From Alphaproteobacteria bacterium (lineage in GTDB: Bacteria > Pseudomonadota > Alphaproteobacteria > UBA8366 > GCA-2717185): 64,000 nt of DNA. The translations under genes and the position numbers were made by a program. The notes under the pieces were generated by a model. The model was given only the letters and a program-made list of their open reading frames with translations. It had not been told where the DNA came from and did no database searches. Shown here in pieces: positions 1 through 10,006 of this stretch. Numbering within the stretch: position 1 is the first letter of the stretch; every line of letters starts with the position of its first letter. The stretch is taken from the NCBI GenBank assembly GCA_021774435.1, contig JAJFJB010000031.1:1-64000 (forward strand). The letters run 5' to 3'.

Positions 1-1162
1 TGGTTACGGCTTCGCCGCAGCGTCGCGTCGCCATGATTGCCGCTTCGTTGACGAGATTTGCCAAGTCGGCACCGGAAAAGCCGGGCGTCAGTGCGGCAAT
101 TTCCGTGACAGAGACTCCATCTGCGAGAAGGATTTTTTTCAAGTGGACATTCAGGATTGCCTCGCGCCCCAATTTATCCGGCCGGTCGACCAGCACCTGC
201 CTGTCGAAACGGCCCGCGCGCAGCAAGGCCGGGTCGAGAATTTCCGGACGATTGGTTGCGCTTAGCAGAACCACGCCTACGCTACTGTCGAAGCCGTCCA
301 TTTCGCTGAGCAACTGGTTGAGGGTCTGTTCCTTTTCGTCATTGCCGCCGCCCATGGGTGTAGCACCGCGTGCGCGGCCGAGGGCGTCGAGCTCGTCAAT
401 GAAGATGATGCAGGGCGCTGTTTTCCGGGCTTGCTCGAATAGATCCCTGACTCGGGCTGCGCCGACGCCGACGAACATCTCGACGAATTCGGATCCGTTG
501 ATCGAAAAGAACGGAACGCCGGCCTCACCTGCAACCGCGCGCGCCAGGAGCGTTTTCCCCGTGCCCGGCGGCCCGACCAAGAGCACCCCTTTTGGAATCC
601 GAGCGCCGAGCCGACCGTAGGTCCCTGCATCCTTGAGGAACTGAACGATCTCGTTCAGCTCTTCCTTTGCCTCGTCGACGCCGGCAACATCATCGAAGGT
701 GACCTGCGTGTCCTTCTCCATATAGACCTTGGCCTTGCTCTTACCGACCGACATGAAGCCGCCCATGCCCGACTGGTTTGCAAAGCGTCTGATAACGAAC
801 ATCCAAATACCGAAAAAAATGATAATCGGCACGACCCACGACAACAGGTTGGCGAGGAACTTGCTTTCGACGATGCCAGTGAACTCGATACCATATTTTG
901 CAAGATCTTCCGCGAGGTCAGGTTCGACACGAAGCGTGTGGATTTGCGTTTGCCCATCCGCTCGCGGTTCGCGGAGCGTGCCGCGAATATAGTTTTCGGC
1001 GATCGCGATTCTTGCAATCTTGTTTTCGCGCAAAAGCGTTTGAAATTCACTGTAAGGTATGGTCCGCACAGCCTGCTGCGCCGTCCACCACTGTTGCAGC
1101 AGCACCACTGCCCATACGGCAGCGATGATGTACCAAACATTGATCTGCGTTTTCTTTTCCAT
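1..1162 (-). CDS. ftsH: ATP-dependent zinc metalloprotease FtsH (partial; C-terminus beyond window)
   Basis: Reverse-strand translation from ATG at 1162 gives [16 protein letters not shown]..., Walker [22 protein letters not shown], Walker [17 protein letters not shown], and SRH-like [20 protein letters not shown]. Not in the ORF track because it runs off the edge; the HExxH protease part is outside the window. Confidence 0.93.
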   Translation of the reverse strand, partial: MEKKTQINVWYIIAAVWAVVLLQQWWTAQQAVRTIPYSEFQTLLRENKIARIAIAENYIRGTLREPRADGQTQIHTLRVEPDLAEDLAKYGIEFTGIVESKFLANLLSWVVPIIIFFGIWMFVIRRFANQSGMGGFMSVGKSKAKVYMEKDTQVTFDDVAGVDEAKEELNEIVQFLKDAGTYGRLGARIPKGVLLVGPPGTGKTLLARAVAGEAGVPFFSINGSEFVEMFVGVGAARVRDLFEQARKTAPCIIFIDELDALGRARGATPMGGGNDEKEQTLNQLLSEMDGFDSSVGVVLLSATNRPEILDPALLRAGRFDRQVLVDRPDKLGREAILNVHLKKILLADGVSVTEIAALTPGFSGADLANLVNEAAIMATRRCGEAVT

Positions 1163-1389
1163 CACGGTATTTGGCTCCTATCGCATTCATAAGTGCCGGA
1201 CCAGCGGTAGGCGCTGATCCATATCAATCAGCTAAGTCAGTTTCGGGCTTTGGCTGGCATCCGGAGCACCATCCCGCTATTTTCCGGCTTATGCCTGCAT
1301 TCTTGATTGATCGCACTATTTATCGGGAATCTGTTGCAGGGCAGCGGCCTGATCGTGATTATCTTAAGTCATTAGAAGGGTAGTGGGTA

Positions 1390-2223
1390 TTGCGTCCATT
1401 CTGGCAATACAGGGCTTGGCCCCATTTGATCGCCAAAGATTTCAACCAAGCCGTATTCAGGCGAAATTCGTTCGATTCGGTAAAAAGGGTTTGTTTCGTC
1501 GCCGGCGTTCATAGGTCAGGGACAAACATGATTATGGATGTAATCGAAAGGCACCCGGATTCCTATGTTTTTAAGGAAAGTGATAAGCGCGCTTATGATG
1601 ATTTTGAAATGCGTGCGATCGAATATATTCGCCAGCTTATCGACGGTGTCATACCATCATTTGTTTTGATCAAAGCTCTTCAGGAGGCGCATGATCTCTA
1701 CTGGATGCTCGATTTTTTTGAAGGTTCCAAAGTAATTTGGATGTATCGGGACTATCGCGATGTGGTCAATTCAAACATGCAAAGGTTCAAGAGTAAGCGA
1801 AACTATATCGATGAAATAGTCAAAGATCCGCGTCGTGGTTTCTGGCGTGGCTTAGGGATGACGAGCGAGACCTTATCGATTGTCCGTCAGCATTATTCTG
1901 ATGATTTGGACGATTTTTCCGCGCAGGCGCTGTTTTGGTACTATCGCAACCAGTTATTTTTTGATCAGCACTTTGATACCGACGAGAGGAGCCTATTGAT
2001 CAAATACGAGCCCTTCGTTAAGAACGCGCAAAAATATGTGGATTTTATTTCCGAGTTTGTTGGTCTCGAGCCGAAGCAAGATATCGCAAAGAAGGTGCAC
2101 TCATCATCGATACGGAAAAGTACGTCGCCGAATATCCGTTCGGACATAGCATTGCTTTGCGATCAGATGCAAAACAGGTTGGACACTGTATTTAACCAAC
2201 AGGCTGGGAAAATTGTGGACTGA
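1390..2223 (+). CDS. Sulfotransferase family protein
   Basis: N-terminal PAPS-binding-like loop VCFVAGVHRSGTNMIMDVIERHP and VIWMYRDYRDVVNS, typical of sulfotransferase domains; TTG start is uncertain. Confidence 0.75.
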   Translation: MRPFWQYRAWPHLIAKDFNQAVFRRNSFDSVKRVCFVAGVHRSGTNMIMDVIERHPDSYVFKESDKRAYDDFEMRAIEYIRQLIDGVIPSFVLIKALQEAHDLYWMLDFFEGSKVIWMYRDYRDVVNSNMQRFKSKRNYIDEIVKDPRRGFWRGLGMTSETLSIVRQHYSDDLDDFSAQALFWYYRNQLFFDQHFDTDERSLLIKYEPFVKNAQKYVDFISEFVGLEPKQDIAKKVHSSSIRKSTSPNIRSDIALLCDQMQNRLDTVFNQQAGKIVD

Positions 2224-2268
2224 TTTATGCTGGTCGAAAATTTCATTAAAGACACTAGTTAAGTAAAA

Positions 2269-4146
2269 ATGCTGCACATCAATGATCTGACATACCGTAT
2301 CGGCGGCCGTGTCTTGCTCGACGGCGCGACAGTCGCGATCCCTCGTGGGCATAAAATCGGTCTCATCGGCCGTAATGGCGCAGGAAAGTCGACTTTATTG
2401 CGTCTCATAACGGGAGAACTCGAAGCCGATAGCGGATCGATAAATTTACGGAACGGCGCGCGCGTCGGAACTGTCGCACAGCAGACGCCGGAAGGATCGC
2501 AATCGCCGCGCGATTTTGTCCTCGCCGCCGATGTCGAGCGCACTGCGTTACTGGCGGAAGCGGAGGAGACGACGGACCCGAACCGCATTGCGGAGGTGCA
2601 TACGAGGCTCGCCGATATTGGGGCTGAAACGGCGCCGGCGCGGGCGGCGGCCATCTTGGCCGGACTTGGATTCGATGAGGAGGCCCAGACTCGGCCGCTC
2701 GATACCTATTCCGGTGGCTGGCGGATGCGGGTCGCGCTGGCCGCGACCTTGTTCTCAGCCCCTGATCTGCTGCTGCTCGACGAACCCAGCAACCATCTCG
2801 ACCTCGAAACGCGGCTTTGGCTGGAGAACCATCTTGTATCCTATCAAGGCACGATTGTGCTCGTCAGCCATGACCGAAACCTGCTCAATACGATTGTCGA
2901 TACGATCGTACATCTCGACGACTGCAAACTGACGGTCTATCGAGGCGATTACGATTGGTTTGAGAAGGAGCGGCGCGAACGATTGGCCCTACGGGCGGCG
3001 GAGTTCGCAAAGCAACTCGAACAGCGGCGGCATATGCAGGCTTTTGTCGACCGGTTTCGGTACAAGGCAAGCAAGGCCCGTCAGGCACAATCCCGTCTGA
3101 AAGCGCTGGAACGGATGGACGAACTGCCGCCTGTCCGTCCGGACCACGAGGTCGCGTTCGATTTTCCAAACCCGGATCAGATGGCACCGCCGTTGATTGC
3201 CCTTGATAATGCCAGTGTGGGTTATGCGCCGGGTCAGCCAATTCTTGCGCGTCTCGGCCTCACATTGGATATGGATGATAGGATCGCCCTGCTCGGCGAA
3301 AACGGCAACGGCAAGACCACGTTGCTCCGTCTGCTCACGGGCGATTTGAAACCCATGTCGGGATCGGTCCGTCATTCCTCGAAAATGCGAGTCGGCTATT
3401 TCGCGCAGGAGCAGGCCGACGCTTTCGATCCCACCCGGACCGCGAAGGAAGAACTTGCGCTGCGGATGCCGGGTGCGACAGAAACCAAAATCCGCTCCCA
3501 TCTCGGCCGGTTCGGGCTCACGCAGGAACGCGCCGACGTTAAAGTTGCGTCCCTATCGGGAGGCGAAAAGGCCAAGCTGCTGTTCGCCTGTATCACGCGG
3601 GATGCGCCGCATGTTCTGCTGCTGGATGAGCCGACGAACCATCTCGATATCGATTCCCGCCAAGCCTTGGTTGGCGCGATCAGCGCCTATCAGGGGGCCG
3701 TTATCCTGGTAACGCACGATCTGCATCTGGTGGAACTCTGTGCCGACAGGCTCTGGGTGGCGAGGAACGGGACGTGTCAGGCGTTTGACGGGGATATTGA
3801 CGATTACCGCAAGACGGTTCTGGAATCGCGCCGCGCGGCGCGCCGGCGCGACAAGGGCGAGCGCCCGTCCGGCGACAACAAAAAGGATCGCCGTGACGCC
3901 CGCAGGGCCAGCGCGAGCGCCCGCACGGCACGAGCATCCCAGCGCAAAGCGGCTGCGGCGGCGGAACGGCGCTTAGAGACGCTCGGCAAGGAAAAGGCCG
4001 TGGTGGAGGCAAAACTGGCGGATCCTGCGCTCTATAGAGGGCCGCCATTCGAGATTACGATGCTGAACAAGCAACTGGCCGATCTTGACCGGAAGATCAG
4101 CGCCGTCGAGGCGGAGTGGCTTGCCGCGGAAGAGGCGATAGGCTAG
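2269..4146 (+). CDS. ABC-F family ATP-binding protein (Uup-like)
   Basis: Two ABC domains (GRNGAGKST / YSGGWRMR / LLLDEPSNHLD and GENGNGKTT / LSGGEKAKL / LLLDEPTNHLD), no TM domains, C-terminal Arg/Lys-rich coiled coil. Confidence 0.93.
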   Translation: MLHINDLTYRIGGRVLLDGATVAIPRGHKIGLIGRNGAGKSTLLRLITGELEADSGSINLRNGARVGTVAQQTPEGSQSPRDFVLAADVERTALLAEAEETTDPNRIAEVHTRLADIGAETAPARAAAILAGLGFDEEAQTRPLDTYSGGWRMRVALAATLFSAPDLLLLDEPSNHLDLETRLWLENHLVSYQGTIVLVSHDRNLLNTIVDTIVHLDDCKLTVYRGDYDWFEKERRERLALRAAEFAKQLEQRRHMQAFVDRFRYKASKARQAQSRLKALERMDELPPVRPDHEVAFDFPNPDQMAPPLIALDNASVGYAPGQPILARLGLTLDMDDRIALLGENGNGKTTLLRLLTGDLKPMSGSVRHSSKMRVGYFAQEQADAFDPTRTAKEELALRMPGATETKIRSHLGRFGLTQERADVKVASLSGGEKAKLLFACITRDAPHVLLLDEPTNHLDIDSRQALVGAISAYQGAVILVTHDLHLVELCADRLWVARNGTCQAFDGDIDDYRKTVLESRRAARRRDKGERPSGDNKKDRRDARRASASARTARASQRKAAAAAERRLETLGKEKAVVEAKLADPALYRGPPFEITMLNKQLADLDRKISAVEAEWLAAEEAIG

Positions 4147-4185
4147 CCAATTAGCCAAGCAACAAGAACAAGAGCGGATGGCACA

Positions 4186-4986
4186 ATGCTGACGGCGAAG
4201 ACCGAGCGGCCAAAGGTGGCGGCGAAACAGAAGGGCGAGGGCTCGAATTACGTGTTGCTGCATGGCGGCATGGGATCGTGGAATCATTGGGCGCGGAACA
4301 TCGATGCTCTGGCGGAGCATTTCCGAGTTTATGCGGTCGATTTGCCGGGCTACGGTGAGTCACCGGATGTCGACCGCAAGATGAGCGGCGAGGAATACCG
4401 GGCGCTGGTTTGCCGCGCGGTCGGCACGTTGCTGGATGACGGCGCACCCTTCCACTTGACGGGTTTCTCCTTCGGCGCCGCATTGAGCTCGGGCGTTGCC
4501 GCTCATTTCGGGGACCGCGTCGAAAGCCTATCGTTGATCGGTGCGAGCGGTTTCGGGAAGCCCGAGGGACGGGTCGTAAAAACCCGCAGCTATAAATCCG
4601 CCGGCGGGGACCAAGCAAAATACCGCGAAATCGTGCGGGAAAATCTACTTGCCTTCATGCTGAGCAATCCCGACACGGTAGACGACGACGCGATCGCCTA
4701 TCACGGCGGCAATGTCGATCGCACCCGCTTCGACAGCCGAAAGGTGAGCTGGGGCGACACACAGCGCCATGATCTCGCGAAAATCAGCTGCCCCTTGCAG
4801 CTTATCTGGGGCGCGAACGATATCACCGCCTATCCGTCGATCGACGACCGCGTAGCAGTGTGCCGTGAACGGGTGCCCGGTCTGCGCATCGATGTCATTC
4901 CCAACGCGGCCCATTGGGCGATGTATGACAGTGCAGAGGCGGTGAATCGCCTGCTGCTCGACTTTCATGTTGGGTCAGCTGATTGA
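4186..4986 (+). CDS. Alpha/beta hydrolase
   Basis: LLHGGMGSWNHW oxyanion region, nucleophile elbow TGFSFGAA, C-terminal PNAAHWAMYD. Confidence 0.88.
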   Translation: MLTAKTERPKVAAKQKGEGSNYVLLHGGMGSWNHWARNIDALAEHFRVYAVDLPGYGESPDVDRKMSGEEYRALVCRAVGTLLDDGAPFHLTGFSFGAALSSGVAAHFGDRVESLSLIGASGFGKPEGRVVKTRSYKSAGGDQAKYREIVRENLLAFMLSNPDTVDDDAIAYHGGNVDRTRFDSRKVSWGDTQRHDLAKISCPLQLIWGANDITAYPSIDDRVAVCRERVPGLRIDVIPNAAHWAMYDSAEAVNRLLLDFHVGSAD

Positions 4987-5043
4987 CGCTTCCGGTATCG
5001 TGACGCAAGCTTGCGGCGGATTAGAGAGAAGGAGGCTGGCTAG

Positions 5044-5805
5044 ATGCGGTTTAAAGATAAGGGTGTGATCGTCACGGGCGCGGGTAGCGGTATTGGCCGT
5101 CAGACCTGCTTTGAATTCGCGCGCGAGGGCGCTGTCGTTGCCGCCAGCGATATCGATATCGCCATGGCGCAGCGGACCGCCGATGAAATTACACAAGAAG
5201 GCGGCAAGGCCCATGCCCTGGCCGTCGACGTGACGGATCCGAAATCGGTCGACGACTGCGTGGCGGAGGCGGCACAGGCGCTTGGCCGTCTCGACACTCT
5301 CGTTTGCAGCGCGGGGATACGGGAAATCGTTCCGGTTCTCGAGCTATCGCACGAGGAATGGAGCCGCGTCATAAACGTGAATATCACCGGTGTTTTTCTC
5401 TGTTGTCAGGCGTTTGGGCGCCATCTTGTGGCCGCGGGGCAACCGGGTGCAATTGTCAATCTCGCCTCGACTTTGGGGGTTGTCGCATCGCCGAACCGCG
5501 CCGCCTATACCGCTTCGAAACATGCCGTGGTCGGGTTGACCAAAGAAATGGCGATGGAATTTGGTGAAAAGGATATTCGAGTCAACGCGGTCGGGCCCGG
5601 CGTAATTCGGACGCCGATGACCGAACGTTATTTTCAGGATGAAGCGTACGCGAACAAGATCCGCAGTGTCCATGCGATGAACCGGTGGGGCGAACCGCCA
5701 GAAATTGCCAAGGCAATTCTGTTCCTGGCGTCGGACGACGCAAGCTTCTGTACGGGGACGACCCTGATTGTCGATGGTGGCTGGACGGCAGGGAAGACGC
5801 TTTGA
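5044..5805 (+). CDS. SDR family oxidoreductase
   Basis: VTGAGSGIGRQ nucleotide-binding motif, YTASKHAVVG active site, GTTLIVDGGW C-terminus. Confidence 0.92.
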   Translation: MRFKDKGVIVTGAGSGIGRQTCFEFAREGAVVAASDIDIAMAQRTADEITQEGGKAHALAVDVTDPKSVDDCVAEAAQALGRLDTLVCSAGIREIVPVLELSHEEWSRVINVNITGVFLCCQAFGRHLVAAGQPGAIVNLASTLGVVASPNRAAYTASKHAVVGLTKEMAMEFGEKDIRVNAVGPGVIRTPMTERYFQDEAYANKIRSVHAMNRWGEPPEIAKAILFLASDDASFCTGTTLIVDGGWTAGKTL

Positions 5806-6416
5806 AGCTGGGCATCGTTTCGGATCTGCATTGCAACATTTTGGGATTGGATCGGGCGCTCGAATTGATGGGCCCGATCGACGAGTTACTGTGCCTCGGG
5901 GACAGCATCTTCGAGTACCGCTTTTCGAATGAGGTCGTCGGGAAACTGCGCGATCTGGGTGCGCATACCATCCAGGGAAACCATGAAGAGGTATTCCTCG
6001 GGCCCTTGGGCGCAAGGGCACGCGAGCGGGAAGGGATCGACCAGGACCTCTTGAAGTGGCTCGCGGACAGGCCCTCGCGGATGGCTTTGCACTATGGCAA
6101 TCGGACTGTTTTGATGGTGCATTCCACGCCATGGGAGCCTCGGGGCACCTATGTCTACCCGCATAGCCCGTTGCTCGAGCGGTTCGGCGAGGAAGCGGCA
6201 GACTTCGTACTTTTCGGCCACACCCATCAGCAACTGGTGCGCCGCTTCGGCGATACGTTGGTGGTGAATCCGGGTTCGGCCGGCGACGGACGCGACGCCC
6301 GGAACGATCGCCAATTGAGCTGTGCGGTCCTCGATACGGAAACGGCGGAAGTCAATGTAATCGATTTCCCCGACCCGGCGCGCGCAAAGCTCAACGCTGC
6401 GATGGTCCGCGGTTAG
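5802..6416 (+). CDS. Metallophosphoesterase family protein (YfcE/MJ0936-like)
   Basis: LGIVSDLHCN, LGD, GNHEE, FGHTHQQ, NPGSAG motifs. TTG start at 5802 overlaps the upstream TGA; the ORF-track start at 5685 lies inside the SDR gene. Confidence 0.85.
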   Translation: MKLGIVSDLHCNILGLDRALELMGPIDELLCLGDSIFEYRFSNEVVGKLRDLGAHTIQGNHEEVFLGPLGARAREREGIDQDLLKWLADRPSRMALHYGNRTVLMVHSTPWEPRGTYVYPHSPLLERFGEEAADFVLFGHTHQQLVRRFGDTLVVNPGSAGDGRDARNDRQLSCAVLDTETAEVNVIDFPDPARAKLNAAMVRG

Positions 6417-6425
6417 TTTCCTTCG

Positions 6426-8201
6426 TTAGGTGGTCTGAGAAATCGCCTCCCGCAGGGTCACGGCGGCGTCCGTCATCGTGTCCGCGACGAGGTTCCGGGC
6501 GCGCACCAGTTCGGTTTCCAGCATCCAGCGCGTTTCGCCTGGTGGCAGGCCGCCAAGTTGCGGTACATCGAAAAGCACGGGAATCATGCTGCCTTGCGGC
6601 GTGTAGCCGTAAGGGTCGTGACCGTAAGTACCCTTCGCCGTGCTGGCGAGCGGAATTAGGAGCCGGTTCACCCGTTTCATCGCCTCATTGAGAACCATAG
6701 CGGCCTGTTCGTCCAATGACGTGTCCTGCGCGTAGCGCTTGCGCCAATCGTCCGAGGCGGCATCGAATGCGGTGGCGGCGCCAAGGAAATCCCGGGCTCG
6801 CGCCAAGGCGCCTTCAAGGCCGATAGACTGCCCTGGTTCCTGCAGTTCCTTGAGCCGGGTGACGAATTGTTCGGCTGCGGCTGTAAACTCGAACGGCAGA
6901 ACGGTCTCGGTGCACAGGCCCCAAAGATACCCGGCATAGACTTTCAAATGCACGGCCAGGAAATCGAGATCGATCTTGTCCATATTGCATTCGATCGAGT
7001 GGTGCCACCAGCCGAGCCGCGCCAGGCCGGTTTCCTGCAACTCCTGCTCGGTATAGTGGCCGATACCATACATGCTGGGTATGCCGAGCCCCATGAACGA
7101 GGCATCGCCGCCTTTTGGAAGCCGGTGCCAGTAATATTCCCGGTTGCCGACATGGCGTGCTTCGACCGACTGATGAAAGCGGCGCAGCTGAACATTGGAA
7201 CCCGTGCCCCAGCGCGTGGTGCCGACACAGGCTGGTTGGTCGATCTGCATATAGGCGCAGCCATGGTCACGCAGCCGGTCCCAATTGCGGTCAGCGAACC
7301 AGGACGATCCGACCATGGTGCCGGTTTCATGGGCTGTCCAGAAACCGCAGACGAGGCCGCGTTTCAGCTTGTCGCGATGGAGATTGATAACGCGGGCCAG
7401 CTCGACAATGCAGGCGTTTCCAGCCGCGTTGTCGGTCGCTGCCTGTCCGAACCACGAATCCTGATGGCCGCCAAGCAGGACGAAGTCGTCGCTTTGCGGG
7501 CTTGGCACCTCACCGGAGGTGACTTGAATGTCGCGCCAGCCATTTTCGACGATGGCTTGAAAATGGACGCGGACGGGACCTTTTTCGCATTGGGTCTGGA
7601 GCCGCAACCCGGCGGTGCGCGCGATACCAATCGCCGGGACGGTCGCCATTTCAGTCTGGACCGTTTCGCGTGTCGGATTGCCCCAGGCAGGCTTCACCGA
7701 GCCGAAAGGTACGGCAGTGTTGTCCGGCCCGCCCCAGTTCATCAAAACGACGCCGTTGACACCTTTCCCCGCGGCGATGCGAAGTTTTTCGTGCCGGGCG
7801 GGATGATAGGATGTCTCCGCCAATATGATTTTGCCAGCGACTGATTTGCCTTTGTAGTCCGTCTCCGCCCCGGACCCGACAAACACCAATTCGCCGCTAA
7901 GCCCTTCTGGACCGGTGGGAACGCTGTGGCCGCAGGTGAAGGCCTCGATTGCTTCTTCGGGGGCTGTCAGCACGCGCAACATTGTCGGCTCGGGAAAACT
8001 GACCAGTCCTGGAAGGTCATGGACTTCGGCGTTAATCCCGTGTTGTTTCAGGGCGTCGGCGTTGTAGTTCGCTGCACGCCGCGCGTTTTCGGTCCCCGCC
8101 AACCGTGACGGAATTTGCAGACAGATATGTTCCATGTGCTTTTGCACATTGTCGAAGGACAGATCGGAGATAAGGTCTGTTTCGCTCATGCCGCTCACCA
8201 T
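6426..8201 (-). CDS. M28 family zinc metallopeptidase
   Basis: PA-domain-like N-terminal region, GGHQDSW, DNAAGNACIVELARV, AHETGTMVGS zinc-ligand motifs. Confidence 0.85.
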   Translation of the reverse strand: MVSGMSETDLISDLSFDNVQKHMEHICLQIPSRLAGTENARRAANYNADALKQHGINAEVHDLPGLVSFPEPTMLRVLTAPEEAIEAFTCGHSVPTGPEGLSGELVFVGSGAETDYKGKSVAGKIILAETSYHPARHEKLRIAAGKGVNGVVLMNWGGPDNTAVPFGSVKPAWGNPTRETVQTEMATVPAIGIARTAGLRLQTQCEKGPVRVHFQAIVENGWRDIQVTSGEVPSPQSDDFVLLGGHQDSWFGQAATDNAAGNACIVELARVINLHRDKLKRGLVCGFWTAHETGTMVGSSWFADRNWDRLRDHGCAYMQIDQPACVGTTRWGTGSNVQLRRFHQSVEARHVGNREYYWHRLPKGGDASFMGLGIPSMYGIGHYTEQELQETGLARLGWWHHSIECNMDKIDLDFLAVHLKVYAGYLWGLCTETVLPFEFTAAAEQFVTRLKELQEPGQSIGLEGALARARDFLGAATAFDAASDDWRKRYAQDTSLDEQAAMVLNEAMKRVNRLLIPLASTAKGTYGHDPYGYTPQGSMIPVLFDVPQLGGLPPGETRWMLETELVRARNLVADTMTDAAVTLREAISQTT

Positions 8202-8234
8202 CGTCTGAGGCGTTTTATCGGCACGTTGCGTGCC

Positions 8235-9824
8235 TTATGAGGTTTTAGTCTTGCCTAATCGCCACGGCGGCGCAACAGACCGGAAGGCGGACCAATCGTC
8301 GAAAAGAGACCGTTCGATCTCGTGCAGATGATGTGCGTGCCAGCCCAGTACCATACCGCCAGCGATGCGAGCCCGTTCGTTAGGTAGCGAAAAATCGTGC
8401 GAAGGCCTCATGAGTGCGTCAACGAGATGCATGGTTTGTGCAACGTCATTCAAATGGCCGAACTGGTCTTGTAGCTGCGCCATCCGTTTTTTGAAGGGTT
8501 GTGAATTACGGCCTTTGTAAAGTCCACCCAAGAATTCCACCGTGTACCGTAATTTTTTTAGCTTGATGCGAACCTGGTGCCGCTGCGCCGGTGTCAGCGA
8601 TTTAAGATCGTTGCCCGCCTTGACCAGTTTTCGGTAAGGGCGGTCCAATATCGATTTACAATGTTCACCAATCGGTGAAAGTAGCTGCGCGGACGAGCTT
8701 TCGGATAACCAACCTTCGGTTGCCGCAAACGCTGTCAAGCGCAGGATTAGCTTTGCGTACCGGTCTGATCTTAGGGTGGTTCGCACAAGGCGATACGCGG
8801 CCCGGCGATGTTGCTTTGCCAAGGTTGCCAGCGCACTCATATTCCGCCGGTCTATGCCATAGCCCTCGACCGATGCCAGTGTTTCCGAAAGAAAAACGTC
8901 CCATTCTCGAGCTGGTCCAAGCGACGACCCCAACCATTTTAGCTCCTCTTTAAGCTCGGTAACGCGCTCGGCTTCGATAAATCGATGGAAAACGGATAAG
9001 GAAGAACGTAGCCGGCGCACAGAAACACGTAACTGATGGACACCTTCCGGGTCGCGGCCGTCGAATGCGGCCGCTTCGTTATCGATGATATTGCCAATGC
9101 AATCGTTGAAGATGTCGCAGAGTGTTATACTGATCGATTGCGTGGAGTTGAGATCGAATTTTGGTAGTTTTACGCTCCCGGCGACCTTTTCATTCAAAAG
9201 CGCATAGCCTCTATCGGACTTCGTTATACGCGATACACGCAATGGGCACGCATTGTGGACCTCCGTCACGAATTGGAAGAACTGTGCAGGGCCGCCTTGA
9301 AGGAGCTCGAGTTCGCATTCGGAAAAGCGTTTGATTTTTTCTCCAGCTTGCACAATCCCATTATCGACGACGGCTTCAACTTCCAAATCCGGCCCGTCGT
9401 CGCTTTGACGCTTGATGATCTTTTTCTGGCGGCGAACTTCCAAGGATACAACGGGGCGCAACGCGCCGCTCGACAATTTTCCAAGTTTTTTTCGTGCTGC
9501 TTTCGGCAGCGCATCTAATTCCGGCTCTGAACTCTTAACCGATTGCTCCCATTCCGTACGGTCCAGCACGCCGCCGCCGCCGCGGTCCGCTTTGATGGTT
9601 TGCGTAAATTTTTCTTTGGCGCGCCGAACCCGAATTGCGATGCCTTTTTTAAAGAACCGCTGTTCAGATGTATCGAAGTAGCGTGTCTCCAGATCGACGG
9701 ACTCCCAATCTTGACGATCTTTGGAAATCAGGTTAACGGCACGTTTAAAGGCCGAAAGGTCACGCGCGGTGCCGGCGAGTTTTAGTTCGTATTCTCGAGG
9801 TAAAATTTCAGAGCGCGCCATCAA
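8235..9824 (-). CDS. CYTH and CHAD domain-containing protein (triphosphate tunnel / polyphosphate-binding)
   Basis: N-terminal CYTH ExExK-like EYELKLAG with ETRYFDT; C-terminal CHAD with VHQLRVSVRRLRSSL and RHQVRIKLKKLRYTVEFL. Confidence 0.9.
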   Translation of the reverse strand: MMARSEILPREYELKLAGTARDLSAFKRAVNLISKDRQDWESVDLETRYFDTSEQRFFKKGIAIRVRRAKEKFTQTIKADRGGGGVLDRTEWEQSVKSSEPELDALPKAARKKLGKLSSGALRPVVSLEVRRQKKIIKRQSDDGPDLEVEAVVDNGIVQAGEKIKRFSECELELLQGGPAQFFQFVTEVHNACPLRVSRITKSDRGYALLNEKVAGSVKLPKFDLNSTQSISITLCDIFNDCIGNIIDNEAAAFDGRDPEGVHQLRVSVRRLRSSLSVFHRFIEAERVTELKEELKWLGSSLGPAREWDVFLSETLASVEGYGIDRRNMSALATLAKQHRRAAYRLVRTTLRSDRYAKLILRLTAFAATEGWLSESSSAQLLSPIGEHCKSILDRPYRKLVKAGNDLKSLTPAQRHQVRIKLKKLRYTVEFLGGLYKGRNSQPFKKRMAQLQDQFGHLNDVAQTMHLVDALMRPSHDFSLPNERARIAGGMVLGWHAHHLHEIERSLFDDWSAFRSVAPPWRLGKTKTS

Positions 9825-10006
9825 ATTTCCTTATCATAATTCTGGTCTACGATGCTGTTACCCCTTAAATCAGCAAAGTTTGCGCTTGTTTTCGTAAGTT
9901 TGTGGACTTTGAACATTCGTTTTTCAGTTTGACAAGAAAATTTTGTGATCGATCTTCTGTGTAACAAAACTGTCATATTTGTTTCTTTCCGAAATAGAAG
10001 AGTAGG

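Noticed and set aside
5344-6132. 262-aa minus-strand ORF across SDR/metallophosphoesterase
   Set aside because: Antisense to two confident genes; Arg/Pro-rich spurious translation.
6867-7844. 325-aa plus-strand ORF antisense to the M28 peptidase
   Set aside because: Fully antisense to a confident gene; long antisense ORFs are common in high-GC DNA with this codon bias.
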